64,000 nt of DNA. It comes from Paenibacillus melissococcoides (GTDB lineage Bacteria > Bacillota > Bacilli > Paenibacillales > Paenibacillaceae). The stretch's first letter is position 1. Each line of letters starts with the position of its first letter. The DNA is taken from contig CALYLO010000006.1 of assembly GCA_944800085.1 (NCBI GenBank), positions 62,001 to 126,000 of the forward strand, given 5' to 3'. The notes beneath the pieces were generated by a model. The model saw nothing but the letters and a program-made list of their open reading frames with translations. It was not told where the DNA came from and made no database searches. This document shows, piece after piece, positions 17,342-25,416 of this stretch. Made by a program: the position numbers and the translations under genes.

Positions 17342-18454
17342 ATGACAGCGACGAAAGGTTTGGAAGGTATTGTTGCAGCGGAATCGTCGATCAGCTCGAT
17401 TATCGACGGCGCGCTGACCTACCGCGGTTACAATATCGACGATTTGGCTGAATACGCAACCTTTGAAGAGGTCGTGTACTTGCTCTGGCATGGCAAGCTG
17501 CCGAACCGTGACGAATTATCTGCATTACAGAAGCAATTCGATGAGAATGCGGCAATTTCTCCTGCCGTCATCGATCAAATGAGATTGTACCCGTCGAACG
17601 CCAATACGATGGCTGTTCTCCGCTCCGCGATTTCCGCCCTGGCTCTGTATGACGAGTTGGCCGACGATATGAGCCGGGAGGCGAATATCGCCAAGGCGGT
17701 GAAGCTGCAGGCGAAGCTGCCTACCGTGGTCGCCGCTTATGCGCGGCTTCGCGCGGGCAAGGAGCCGGTGGCTCCGCAAGCCGGCCGTTCCATCGCATAC
17801 AATTTCCTGTATATGCTGACCGGGGAAGAGCCGGAGGCAAGGGCAGTGAAGGCGATGGACAAAGCGCTCGTCCTTCACGCAGATCATGAGTTAAACGCTT
17901 CCACGTTCGCCGCTCGCGTCACGGTGGCGACGCTATCCGACATTTATGCCGGCGTCGTGTCGGCTATCGGAGCGTTGAAGGGACCTCTTCATGGCGGAGC
18001 CAACGAAGCCGTCATGAAGATGCTTGAAGAGATCGGTTCGCTCGACCGCGTTGAGGATTACATTCAAGATAAGCTCAATCGAAGAGAAAAGATCATGGGC
18101 TTCGGACATCGCGTCTACAAGAACGGAGATCCGCGGGCGAAGCATCTTCAGGCGAAGTCTCGCGAGCTTGGCAGCAAGAGCGGCAATCTTGAGCTGTATA
18201 ACATGTCGGTGCGGATCGAAGAGATTGTGACCGGTCAGAAGGGGCTGAAGCCGAACGTCGATTTCTATTCGGCGTCGGTGTATACGCTGCTTGGCATTCC
18301 GCGCGATCTGTTTACTCCTATCTTCGCGGTAAGCCGGGTATCCGGATGGACGGCTCATATTTTGGAGCAGTACGAGAACAACCGGATTATCCGTCCGCGC
18401 GCCGAGTATACCGGACCGGCCGTCCAGCGCTACGTTCCGCTTGCGGATCGATAA
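17342..18454 (+). CDS. citZ: Citrate synthase
   Basis: Condenses acetyl-CoA and oxaloacetate to citrate, the entry step of the TCA cycle. The product has 370 residues, matching the short Gram-positive type. Motifs include the early SSISSIIDGALTYRGYNI, the catalytic histidine segments HADHELNAST and GALKGPLHGGANEAV, MGFGHRVYKNGDPRA and the Asp-containing NVDFYSASVY. The start ATG 17342 follows AAAGGAGAGAGG. citZ, icd and mdh lie in order on one strand, but the 150-base gap before icd probably holds a second promoter. Confidence 0.97.
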   Translation: MTATKGLEGIVAAESSISSIIDGALTYRGYNIDDLAEYATFEEVVYLLWHGKLPNRDELSALQKQFDENAAISPAVIDQMRLYPSNANTMAVLRSAISALALYDELADDMSREANIAKAVKLQAKLPTVVAAYARLRAGKEPVAPQAGRSIAYNFLYMLTGEEPEARAVKAMDKALVLHADHELNASTFAARVTVATLSDIYAGVVSAIGALKGPLHGGANEAVMKMLEEIGSLDRVEDYIQDKLNRREKIMGFGHRVYKNGDPRAKHLQAKSRELGSKSGNLELYNMSVRIEEIVTGQKGLKPNVDFYSASVYTLLGIPRDLFTPIFAVSRVSGWTAHILEQYENNRIIRPRAEYTGPAVQRYVPLADR

Positions 18455-18558
18455 TCGCCGGACACGGGAAGGAGCAGCGCATAATCGAATTGGCTTGTGC
18501 TGCCAGACGGCGGGTTGCTACAATGGAGTTGTGGCTCCCGCCGATCGTATGGCAGATT

Positions 18559-18592
18559 GAGGCCGCATCGCGTGATGGTGCGGCAATTTACT
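18559..18592 (+). terminator. Possible attenuator hairpin before icd
   Basis: GCCGCA (18562-18567) pairs with TGCGGC (18579-18584) and is followed by AATTTA. A promoter-like TACAAT with TTGTGC 18 bp upstream precedes it near 18500-18525, so icd may be transcribed separately from citZ. Confidence 0.35.
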
Positions 18593-18607
18593 TAAGGAGG
18601 AACGTCC

Positions 18608-19906
18608 ATGGTTCAATTGGAAAAGTTCGAGTTACCTACTGAAGGCGAGAAAATTACAATTCAAGACGGCAAGCTGCAAGTGCCTAATCATCCGATTATC
18701 CCGTTCATCGAAGGCGACGGAACGGGCCGCGATATTTGGCGCGCGTCGAAGCGGGTGCTCGACGCCGCGGTCGAGAAGGCTTACAAGGGCGAGCGCAAGC
18801 TGGCTTGGTACGAGGTGTTCGCGGGCGAGAAGGCCTACAACACATACGGCGAATGGCTGCCGAATGACACGCTGACAGCGATTCGTGAATATATCGTCGC
18901 GATCAAGGGACCATTGACGACGCCAATCGGCGGCGGCATTCGTTCCCTGAACGTCGCGCTTCGCCAAGAGCTGGATCTGTACACCTGCTTGCGGCCTGTC
19001 CGCTATTTCAGCGGCGTCCCGTCTCCGGTCAAGCGTCCGGAACTGGTTGACATGGTCATTTTCCGCGAAAATACCGAGGATATTTATGCCGGCATCGAGT
19101 ACGCTTCCGGATCGGAAGAAGTGAAGAAAGTGATCGCCTTCCTCCAGCAGGAGATGGGCGTGAAGAAGATCCGCTTCCCTGAGACTTCCGGCATCGGCAT
19201 CAAGCCGGTCTCTTCCGAAGGTTCGAAGCGCCTCGTGCGCGCGGCGATCGAATACGCGATCACTCATAAGCGCAAGAGCGTGACGCTGGTTCACAAAGGC
19301 AACATTATGAAGTTCACGGAGGGCGCGTTCAAAAACTGGGGCTACGAAGTGGCCGAGCAGGAATTCCCTGAGCAGACGTTCACTTGGGGCCAATACGATC
19401 GCATCAAGGAAGCGGAAGGCGTAGACGCGGCGAACAAGGCCCAAGCCGAAGCGGAAGCTGCGGGCAAGATCATCGTCAAGGACGCCATCGCCGATATCGC
19501 GCTGCAGCAGGTGCTGACGCGTCCGAAGGATTTCGACGTCATCGCTACGCTGAACCTGAACGGCGACTACTTGTCCGACGCGTTGGCTGCGCAAGTTGGC
19601 GGCATCGGCATTGCGCCTGGCGCGAACATCAACTATGTGACCGGACATGCCATTTTCGAAGCGACGCACGGAACCGCGCCGAAGTACGCGGATCTCGATG
19701 TCGTCAATCCGGGCTCCGTTATTCTGTCCGGAGTCATGCTGCTGGAGCATCTCGGCTGGCAGGAAGCTGCTGACCTGATCTACAAGGGCATGGAGACGGC
19801 CATTAACAACAAGACCGTAACCTATGACTTTGCTCGTCTGATGGACGACGCAACGGAAGTGAAATGCTCGCAATTCGCTGATCATATCATTAACCATATG
19901 AAATAG
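18608..19906 (+). CDS. icd: Isocitrate dehydrogenase (NADP-dependent)
   Basis: Oxidatively decarboxylates isocitrate to 2-oxoglutarate. The product has 432 residues. It shows the bacterial NADP-type pattern: EGDGTGRDIW, the substrate loop GGGIRSLNVALRQELDLY, the FRENTEDIYAGIEY segment, VHKGNIMKFTEGAF and the late nucleotide-binding ATHGTAPKYADLDVVNPGS. The AAGGAGG site sits 7 bases before ATG 18608. mdh follows after 12 bases, so the two are co-transcribed. Confidence 0.97.
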   Translation: MVQLEKFELPTEGEKITIQDGKLQVPNHPIIPFIEGDGTGRDIWRASKRVLDAAVEKAYKGERKLAWYEVFAGEKAYNTYGEWLPNDTLTAIREYIVAIKGPLTTPIGGGIRSLNVALRQELDLYTCLRPVRYFSGVPSPVKRPELVDMVIFRENTEDIYAGIEYASGSEEVKKVIAFLQQEMGVKKIRFPETSGIGIKPVSSEGSKRLVRAAIEYAITHKRKSVTLVHKGNIMKFTEGAFKNWGYEVAEQEFPEQTFTWGQYDRIKEAEGVDAANKAQAEAEAAGKIIVKDAIADIALQQVLTRPKDFDVIATLNLNGDYLSDALAAQVGGIGIAPGANINYVTGHAIFEATHGTAPKYADLDVVNPGSVILSGVMLLEHLGWQEAADLIYKGMETAINNKTVTYDFARLMDDATEVKCSQFADHIINHMK

Positions 19907-19918
19907 GGGGTCGACGGA

Positions 19919-20860
19919 ATGGCTATTCGGCGCAGCAAGATTACGGTTGTAGGTGCGGGATTCACGGGCGCCACCACTGCCTTGATGCTTGCCCAAAAGG
20001 AGCTTGGAGACGTTGTATTGGTGGATATCCCCCAACTCGAGAATCCAACCAAGGGAAAGGCGCTTGACATGCTGGAAGCAAGCCCGGTGCAAGGGTTCGA
20101 CAGTCAGATTACAGGCACCTCCAACTATGAAGACACGAAGGATTCGGATATCGTCATCATTACGGCGGGCGTTGCGCGCAAGCCGGGCATGAGCCGCGAC
20201 GATCTCGTCAACACGAATGCAGGCATCGTCAAGTCCGTCTGCGAAAATGTGAAAAAGTATTGCCCGAATGCTTACGTCATCATTTTGAGCAACCCGGTCG
20301 ATGCAATGACCTACGCCGCATTCAAGGCGCTCGGCTTCCCGAAGAACCGCGTCATTGGCCAATCCGGCGTGCTCGACACGGCACGATACTGCACGTTCAT
20401 CGCGCAGGAGTTGAACGTGTCGGTGGAAGATGTGCGCGGGGTCGTGCTGGGCGGACATGGCGACGACATGGTGCCGCTCGTTCGGTACACGAATGTGGGC
20501 GGCGTGCCGATCGAGAAGCTGATTCCGAAGGAGCGCATTGACGCGATCGTGCAGCGCACCCGCGTCGGCGGCGGCGAGATCGTGAACCTGCTTGGCAACG
20601 GCAGTGCCTACTATGCGCCGGCGGCTTCGCTGGTACAGATGACCGAAGCGATTGTGAAGGACAAGAAGCGCATTCTGCCGGTCATCGCTTACCTGGAAGG
20701 CGAATATGGCTACGACCAGCTGTTCATGGGCGTATTGGCCGTACTGGGCGGCGACGGCATCGAGAAAGTGATTGAGATTGACTTGACGCCGGAAGAGCGG
20801 GCGGCATTGGACAAATCGGCCGAATCCGTACGGAATGTTATCAAAGTTGTCGCGGGATAA
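19919..20860 (+). CDS. mdh: Malate dehydrogenase
   Basis: Interconverts malate and oxaloacetate with NAD. The product has 313 residues, of the lactate-dehydrogenase-like class of Firmicutes. A Rossmann motif (VVGAGFTGATTALMLAQ) comes first, with Asp of LVDI as the NAD selector. GVARKPGMSRDDL is the substrate arginine loop, LSNPVDAMTY follows, and GGHGDDMVPLVRY carries the catalytic His. The gene begins 12 bases after icd and ends before a strong terminator. Confidence 0.97.
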   Translation: MAIRRSKITVVGAGFTGATTALMLAQKELGDVVLVDIPQLENPTKGKALDMLEASPVQGFDSQITGTSNYEDTKDSDIVIITAGVARKPGMSRDDLVNTNAGIVKSVCENVKKYCPNAYVIILSNPVDAMTYAAFKALGFPKNRVIGQSGVLDTARYCTFIAQELNVSVEDVRGVVLGGHGDDMVPLVRYTNVGGVPIEKLIPKERIDAIVQRTRVGGGEIVNLLGNGSAYYAPAASLVQMTEAIVKDKKRILPVIAYLEGEYGYDQLFMGVLAVLGGDGIEKVIEIDLTPEERAALDKSAESVRNVIKVVAG

Positions 20861-20893
20861 ATCGAAATTGTGACAAATATTATAGCGATATGC

Positions 20894-20930
20894 AGAAAGA
20901 TGGCCCGAAAATGGCCATCTTTCTTTGTAT
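20894..20930 (+). terminator. Terminator of icd-mdh
   Basis: A 12-bp stem (20894-20905 with 20913-20924) and 7-base loop, then a short T-rich tract. Confidence 0.8.
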
Positions 20931-20953
20931 TCAGAGGGTGAGTCTAGTATAAT
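20925..20953 (+). promoter_or_regulatory. Consensus-like sigma-A promoter
   Basis: TTGTAT (20925-20930), a 17-bp spacer and TATAAT (20948-20953). It lies directly behind the mdh terminator and drives the small membrane protein gene. Confidence 0.75.
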
Positions 20954-21001
20954 AGGAACCAATATTACATACTTAACATGACTATGGAGGGAATGTTCCT
21001 T

Positions 21002-21424
21002 ATGACCACGGCTCTTTTACTCTTGCATATCCTTGGGGCGGTCGCCATGGGGATATATGCGGTCATTCCGTTTGTCGTTAATAAGCTGAAGCTCGTATCG
21101 GCACCGGGACAGGAGGGGCTGCTGCTTGGCGTACATTCCGCGAACCGGATAGCCCAGTACGCGCTGATCGCGCAATTTTTGACCGGAGGCTACTTGATTA
21201 GTAAAGGCAGCTATTCCTTGTTGTGGATTATTTTGACGATGGTGGTGTTCCTCGCCATTGCCGCGCTGGGCGGAATTATGGGCAAGCAGATCAAGGTTGC
21301 GCTGCAATCGGCGAAGGCCGGCCAGAGCAATACGGCAGCGATTGACAAGACGCAGATGTTTGCCACGCTCGTCTTCATCCTATTTATCATCATGGTTATT
21401 TTGATGGTCTACCGTTATATTTAA
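21002..21424 (+). CDS. Small four-helix membrane protein of unknown function
   Basis: I do not recognise the family with certainty. The ATG at 21002 is chosen because TGGAGGG (20985-20991) is only one base from the ATG at 20993. The 140-residue product has hydrophobic segments at about 2-24, 50-66, 71-92 and 118-138, a histidine at HILGA in the first helix and another at GVHSANR. The layout resembles small heme- or quinone-associated membrane proteins such as DUF2269, but this is only a topological likeness. It has its own promoter and terminator. Confidence 0.65.
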   Translation: MTTALLLLHILGAVAMGIYAVIPFVVNKLKLVSAPGQEGLLLGVHSANRIAQYALIAQFLTGGYLISKGSYSLLWIILTMVVFLAIAALGGIMGKQIKVALQSAKAGQSNTAAIDKTQMFATLVFILFIIMVILMVYRYI

Positions 21425-21441
21425 ACCCGGTCGGGGCAGGG

Positions 21442-21492
21442 AAGGCCGTCCTGTATGTCATGCTGCATGACGTACGGGACGGCCTTTTTTTC
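21442..21492. terminator. Terminator between convergent genes
   Basis: AAGGCCGTCC (21442-21451) pairs with GGACGGCCTT (21477-21486), extended by an inner palindrome, and is followed by TTTTTTT on the plus strand. Confidence 0.9.
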
Positions 21493-21504
21493 TGGCCGAA
21501 TGCT

Positions 21505-22512
21505 TTATTTTTTCAATACCATGTCGCGGACCATTTCAAGCGCTTTTTCTTTGCCGAGCGGGAAGGTGCCCAACGACCATGTCGGATTGTCCAGCATATA
21601 GACGTGGCCGTTTTTGGCTGCCTTCAGCTTGCCCCAGAGCTCGGATTTTTGCATGTCATCCAGCTTTTTTTGGGCCACGGCCAAATTGTTTCCGTACAGT
21701 CCCAAGAAAATATAGTCCGGATCGAACTTGAACAGATTTTCAAGAGAAACAATTTCCACGCTTGACTCCGTCGGGGCTCCTTCAGCCATCGGCAGCTTCA
21801 AGTCAGAGAACAAGACATCGCCGAGCAAAGCTTTTCCGTAAATCCGGTATTGCGACGCATTCGTCACGTACAGGGCAAATGTCGCATCTCCGGTGACGGC
21901 TTTAATTTCATCGCCGATTTTCTTGGCTTTCTCTTCATATTGGGCAAGCCATTCATTCATTTCCTTTTCTTTGCCCAAGATGCCGGCCATCTCGGGGAAG
22001 CGTTCGCGCCACGTGTAAAATTCGCCTTCCAACTGGACTGTCGGCGCAATTTGCGTGAGCTGATCATACAGCTTCTCCGTGCGGCCGCTCGTAATAATCA
22101 AATCCGGATTCAGCGCCATCACGTCTTCCACCTTCACGGATCCGGCATCCACCAAGGTTACCCCTTCCAGCTTGTCCTTCAAGTAATCGGGCAGATCCGG
22201 GCCGGCTGATGACATAATCGGCTTGATGCCCATAATCAGTAATTCTTCCGTTGCATAGGCAAGGTCGACAACGCGTTGAGGGTTCACCGGAATTTTCACT
22301 TCGCCGCGTGACGTCTTGACCACCTTGAAGCCGTCTTCTTGCGTGGACTCCATTTTTTGATCCTCTCTTTTTTCCCCCTCTGCTGCCTTCTCATTTTGTA
22401 GAGCTGCGCTCTCTTGGCTGCCTGTTGCCTGGGCGCCTTCCTTTTGGCCGCATCCTGTAAACATAAGTGCCAACACGAATACCAATGTTAGGCTCATCAA
22501 TCGCTTCATCAT
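21505..22512 (-). CDS. Iron-siderophore ABC transporter substrate-binding lipoprotein
   Basis: A surface lipoprotein that would capture a ferric siderophore for an ABC importer. The start is ATG 22512 (or 22509); the longer frame to 22623 lacks a ribosome binding site, while GAGG sits about 9 bases before this ATG. The 335-residue product has a lipoprotein signal ending in the lipobox FTGC, a linker rich in Gln, Glu and Ser (about 20-65), then a FecB/FhuD periplasmic-binding fold (RVVDLAYATEELLIMGIKP, NPDLIITSGR, YIFLGLYG). It reads intact, but the permeases beside it are broken, so the protein may have lost its transporter or use another. Confidence 0.85.
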   Translation of the reverse strand: MMKRLMSLTLVFVLALMFTGCGQKEGAQATGSQESAALQNEKAAEGEKREDQKMESTQEDGFKVVKTSRGEVKIPVNPQRVVDLAYATEELLIMGIKPIMSSAGPDLPDYLKDKLEGVTLVDAGSVKVEDVMALNPDLIITSGRTEKLYDQLTQIAPTVQLEGEFYTWRERFPEMAGILGKEKEMNEWLAQYEEKAKKIGDEIKAVTGDATFALYVTNASQYRIYGKALLGDVLFSDLKLPMAEGAPTESSVEIVSLENLFKFDPDYIFLGLYGNNLAVAQKKLDDMQKSELWGKLKAAKNGHVYMLDNPTWSLGTFPLGKEKALEMVRDMVLKK

Positions 22513-22699
22513 TTCGCATTTCCTCATTTCTTCTCTATTTTTATTTCGTGGCCCCATTTTGCCGTTCCATGATGATGATCTTGCTATTTTCCAAGGCATC
22601 GCCTCCTTTGGCATGTATGGCAATCTCGCAAGCGTAATAGCGGTTGTTCCTATTCCTAAGCTCCCTGGCGATACTGAATATCGGCCAGAGGTTTATGAC

Positions 22700-23065
22700 C
22701 TATGTTTTGGTCTTCATTAAAAGGTAAAGAAAGTAGGGCGCACCCAGCATGGAGATAACAATGCCGACCGGAATCTCGGTCCGGCTCAGCACATTGCGCG
22801 ACAATCCTTGCAGGATGACGCCCGATACCGCCAGTCCGCACCCGATGAGCAGCGCGATGACCATGCGCGGCATCCGGAACTGGAACAGCAGTGTCTCCTG
22901 CTGCTGGGTTCCGCCGCCGAACAGCGTCTTCAATACGTCAAGCGGAGACAACGGGATCGAGCCTGAATTCAGGCTGATTAGAAAGACCGCAATAATCATC
23001 GCGGCCAGCAGCCCCAGCAAGAGGGAAGCTCGTCCATGCGAGGTCATCCGGAATGACCGCATCAT
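22700..23065 (-). pseudogene. FecCD-type siderophore permease with large internal deletion
   Basis: The frame encodes 121 residues where the family has about 335. Residues 1-95 are a normal N-terminal part (helix at 14-33, then PRMVIALLIGCGLAVSGVILQGLSRN). They jump directly to the last 25 residues of such permeases (TEIPVGIVISMLGAPYFLYLL). About 200 codons, most of the membrane domain, are missing in frame. A functional permease is impossible. The product could be made but should be inactive. Confidence 0.85.
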
Positions 23066-23130
23066 AGGCTCCTCCCTTCTTTGCGCGCCAGATAGAAGAA
23101 GAACGGGACGCCAATGACGGCGGTAACCGC
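23062..23130 (-). pseudogene. C-terminal remnant of a second FecCD-type permease
   Basis: Just upstream, in the ATGA overlap style of paired permease genes, 22 codons encode AVTAVIGVPFFFYLARKEGRSL and then a stop. This is the conserved C terminus of a FecCD permease. An in-frame TGA lies a few codons before it and nothing of the rest is found. With the neighbour at 22700-23065 it shows that a two-permease operon was deleted in two places. Confidence 0.75.
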
Positions 23131-23235
23131 CCTTCAGAATACGGGTATTATATTAGAACGCTGCAAAAATGGGCTGGTGACTTCCATGCTTCCGGTAAGA
23201 ACGGATTTGAAAGAGATATGGCTGTTGTGACAGGC

Positions 23236-23270
23236 AAAAAGAGCGCATTCCGGGGGAATGGCGCTCTCTT
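23236..23270 (-). terminator. Terminator of the 23296-24432 gene
   Basis: GAGCGC and GCGCTC pair around ATTCC...GGAAT. Read on the minus strand the stem is followed by TTTTTG. Confidence 0.8.
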
Positions 23271-23295
23271 TGTTGTCCTTGCGAAGCTGCGCTGC

Positions 23296-24432
23296 TTATT
23301 TAGGTGCCGGGGGCGCGGCCGGGAAGAAGGAGCCGGTCATAATATACCGCCAGACATCGCGGAATACATGAGCCCGCTGCAGCGCCGTCAGTATGACAAG
23401 GGCGATGATGCCGACGAAAATGCCGATTACCCCGAACAGATGAAGTCCCGCGAACAAAAAGATAAGCAGCATGAGCGGGTTCAATCCGATGCTGGAGCCG
23501 TACACTTTCGGTTCCAGGGCGTGCCGCGTGACGAGGATAATCGGCCACAGCACCAGAAGACCGGTACCCAGGAACAGGTCGCCTTCGAAGAAGGAGAACA
23601 CCGCCCATGGGACGACAATGGCAGGGATGCCGATGAGCGGAATCAGATCGACGATGCCGCCGATAATGGCGATCGTGAAGGCGTACTCGACGCCAAGAAC
23701 AAGGAGCCCGAGGAAAAAGACGAGTGCGGTAATGCTGGATAAAATAATGTGGCCCTTCACATATCCGAAAATGGCATGCTGCAGATCGCCCATGACGACG
23801 CCAAGGGAGGCGCGCACCCGTTCGGGCACCATCTGCTTGCTCGCCGCCGCCAGCGAATTCCACTGCCGGCTGATCAGATAGGTAGCGACCATAATAATGA
23901 CTGTGATGACCGCCAGCTTGGGCAGGAACAGCACGGTCGCTTTAATAAAGTTGAATAAATAGGCGACGAGGGCCGAGCCGGTTGTCGCGATGGTGCTCGT
24001 ATATTTCGAAAGGGACGATTGCAGGTCGATCGATGTCAGCGTAGCATTCAGATCGGTCAGAAGCGCTTGGAATTCAGGAGAATGATAGTAGTCATTCAGC
24101 CAATCCTTCCACTCTGCAATCTGCTCCTGCACGAGACCGACGATATGCCAGGACTCCGACACGATTTTGGTCGTGAAGACGAAGATCGCGAACGCGATAA
24201 TCGATCCGAACAGCAGAATGGAGGAGGCTACGGCGGTCCAGCGCGGGAACCTCCATCTTTGCTCCAAAAACCGCACGAGCGGGTTCATCATATAGGCCAG
24301 CAGCCAGGCGATCAAGAACGGGTAAATAATCGGGAAGCCATAATAGAATAGCAGGATAGTCCCGACCGTTACGATGGTTACCCATAGGCCGCGAAAAATG
24401 CGATGAACCAGTGTGACATTGAATAATGGCAT
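23296..24432 (-). CDS. AI-2E/YtvI family transporter, second copy
   Basis: A 378-residue polytopic membrane protein with the same layout as YtvI at 15910-17025: an N-terminal helical pair (about 14-45, 65-90), a long soluble loop with EQIAEWKDWLNDYYHS, then six or more helices (150-345). The two share patches such as YPFLIAWL, PLVRFLE/PIVDWM, GLHLFGVIGIFVG / GLKLLGVLGLIAG. They are paralogues. Whether this copy is also sporulation-specific is not visible. A good terminator follows and it is monocistronic. Confidence 0.82.
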   Translation of the reverse strand: MPLFNVTLVHRIFRGLWVTIVTVGTILLFYYGFPIIYPFLIAWLLAYMMNPLVRFLEQRWRFPRWTAVASSILLFGSIIAFAIFVFTTKIVSESWHIVGLVQEQIAEWKDWLNDYYHSPEFQALLTDLNATLTSIDLQSSLSKYTSTIATTGSALVAYLFNFIKATVLFLPKLAVITVIIMVATYLISRQWNSLAAASKQMVPERVRASLGVVMGDLQHAIFGYVKGHIILSSITALVFFLGLLVLGVEYAFTIAIIGGIVDLIPLIGIPAIVVPWAVFSFFEGDLFLGTGLLVLWPIILVTRHALEPKVYGSSIGLNPLMLLIFLFAGLHLFGVIGIFVGIIALVILTALQRAHVFRDVWRYIMTGSFFPAAPPAPK

Positions 24433-24561
24433 GATGTTCTTCCTTTCTTCCTATCCAACGGCGACAATGTTCGCTGTATTTTTACCTTAATTTTAACAGA
24501 CCGCGGGATGATTTCCAAAACCATAACATTCCGTGGGATAGGAAGAAGGAACTACTGAAGC

Positions 24562-25191
24562 CTAGCTGTCGGACAGCGACATTTCGTCCAGCGTCATGTC
24601 GAAGCTTGGCGCGAGATGGGTAAGGAGATAGTCGACTTCCTCCAGACCGAGCGCCCGCAATTTGTGTTCAGTCTGCCGGCGGGCTACATCGAATTCCCGG
24701 TTGCCCGCCGCCGCTTCGCTTCCGCATTTGAAGTAGGCGTCGAGCAGATCGGCAGCCTTCACATAGCGCTTCAGATCCTCATCGAGCGTCTGATCGATGA
24801 GCGGCGCATAGGTCGGCTGCAGCTCGGCCGGAATCATGCCGATAAGCCGCTCGGCAGCCAATTGCTCGATCTCGCGGAAATTGGCCAGAATGCGGGTATT
24901 GTGATGCTTGACCGGCGTCGGAATATCGCCCGTGAACACTTCCGTCGCGTCGTGGAACAGCGCCATCATGACGGCACGGCCCGTATCCAGCGCTTTGCCG
25001 TACACCTCATTCCCGATCGTGCACAGCATATGGGTCGTCATCGCCACGTGGAAGCTGTGCTCGGCCACATTTTCCTTCGTTGTATTGCGCATCAGGCTCC
25101 AGCGCTCGATATGCTTCAAGCGATACATGTAGGCAAAAAAATGATGTCCGCGCGGGCCCTCGGCTTGCGCCTCGTCCTTGGTTGGATCCAT
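24562..25191 (-). CDS. HD-domain 5'-deoxynucleotidase (YfbR type)
   Basis: YfbR-type enzymes dephosphorylate deoxynucleoside 5'-monophosphates in the cytoplasm. The product has 209 residues. The HD-domain metal site is visible as EHSFHVAM (His), then ALFHDATEVFTGDIPTPVKH (His-Asp with the family-specific extension) and a later Asp in VKAADLLDAY. Arg in RLKHIERWSLMRN contacts substrate in E. coli YfbR. The start ATG 25191 follows AAAGGATGA. It is monocistronic. Confidence 0.88.
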   Translation of the reverse strand: MDPTKDEAQAEGPRGHHFFAYMYRLKHIERWSLMRNTTKENVAEHSFHVAMTTHMLCTIGNEVYGKALDTGRAVMMALFHDATEVFTGDIPTPVKHHNTRILANFREIEQLAAERLIGMIPAELQPTYAPLIDQTLDEDLKRYVKAADLLDAYFKCGSEAAAGNREFDVARRQTEHKLRALGLEEVDYLLTHLAPSFDMTLDEMSLSDS

Positions 25192-25416
25192 AGGTTCTCA
25201 TCCTTTCCGGCATCGCGTCGAGCTCCGCATAACTTCGTCCGGAAGTCTTCGACAGACGCTTCTATTATGCTATTATATTACTATAGGAAGCGGATTCACG
25301 CCGCATGCGGCATGTCGAATCGGCCGAAGCAGAGAAGATAGAGAGGAACCCGACATACAGCCAGATCATTGCAGAGAGACAGCGGGATATTCGAAGAGAG
25401 GGGCTTGGGTTTGCTT

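Noticed and set aside
18632..20962. 776-codon minus-strand frame across icd and mdh
   Set aside because: Antisense to two well-identified genes, His/Arg-rich low-complexity product, no start signal.
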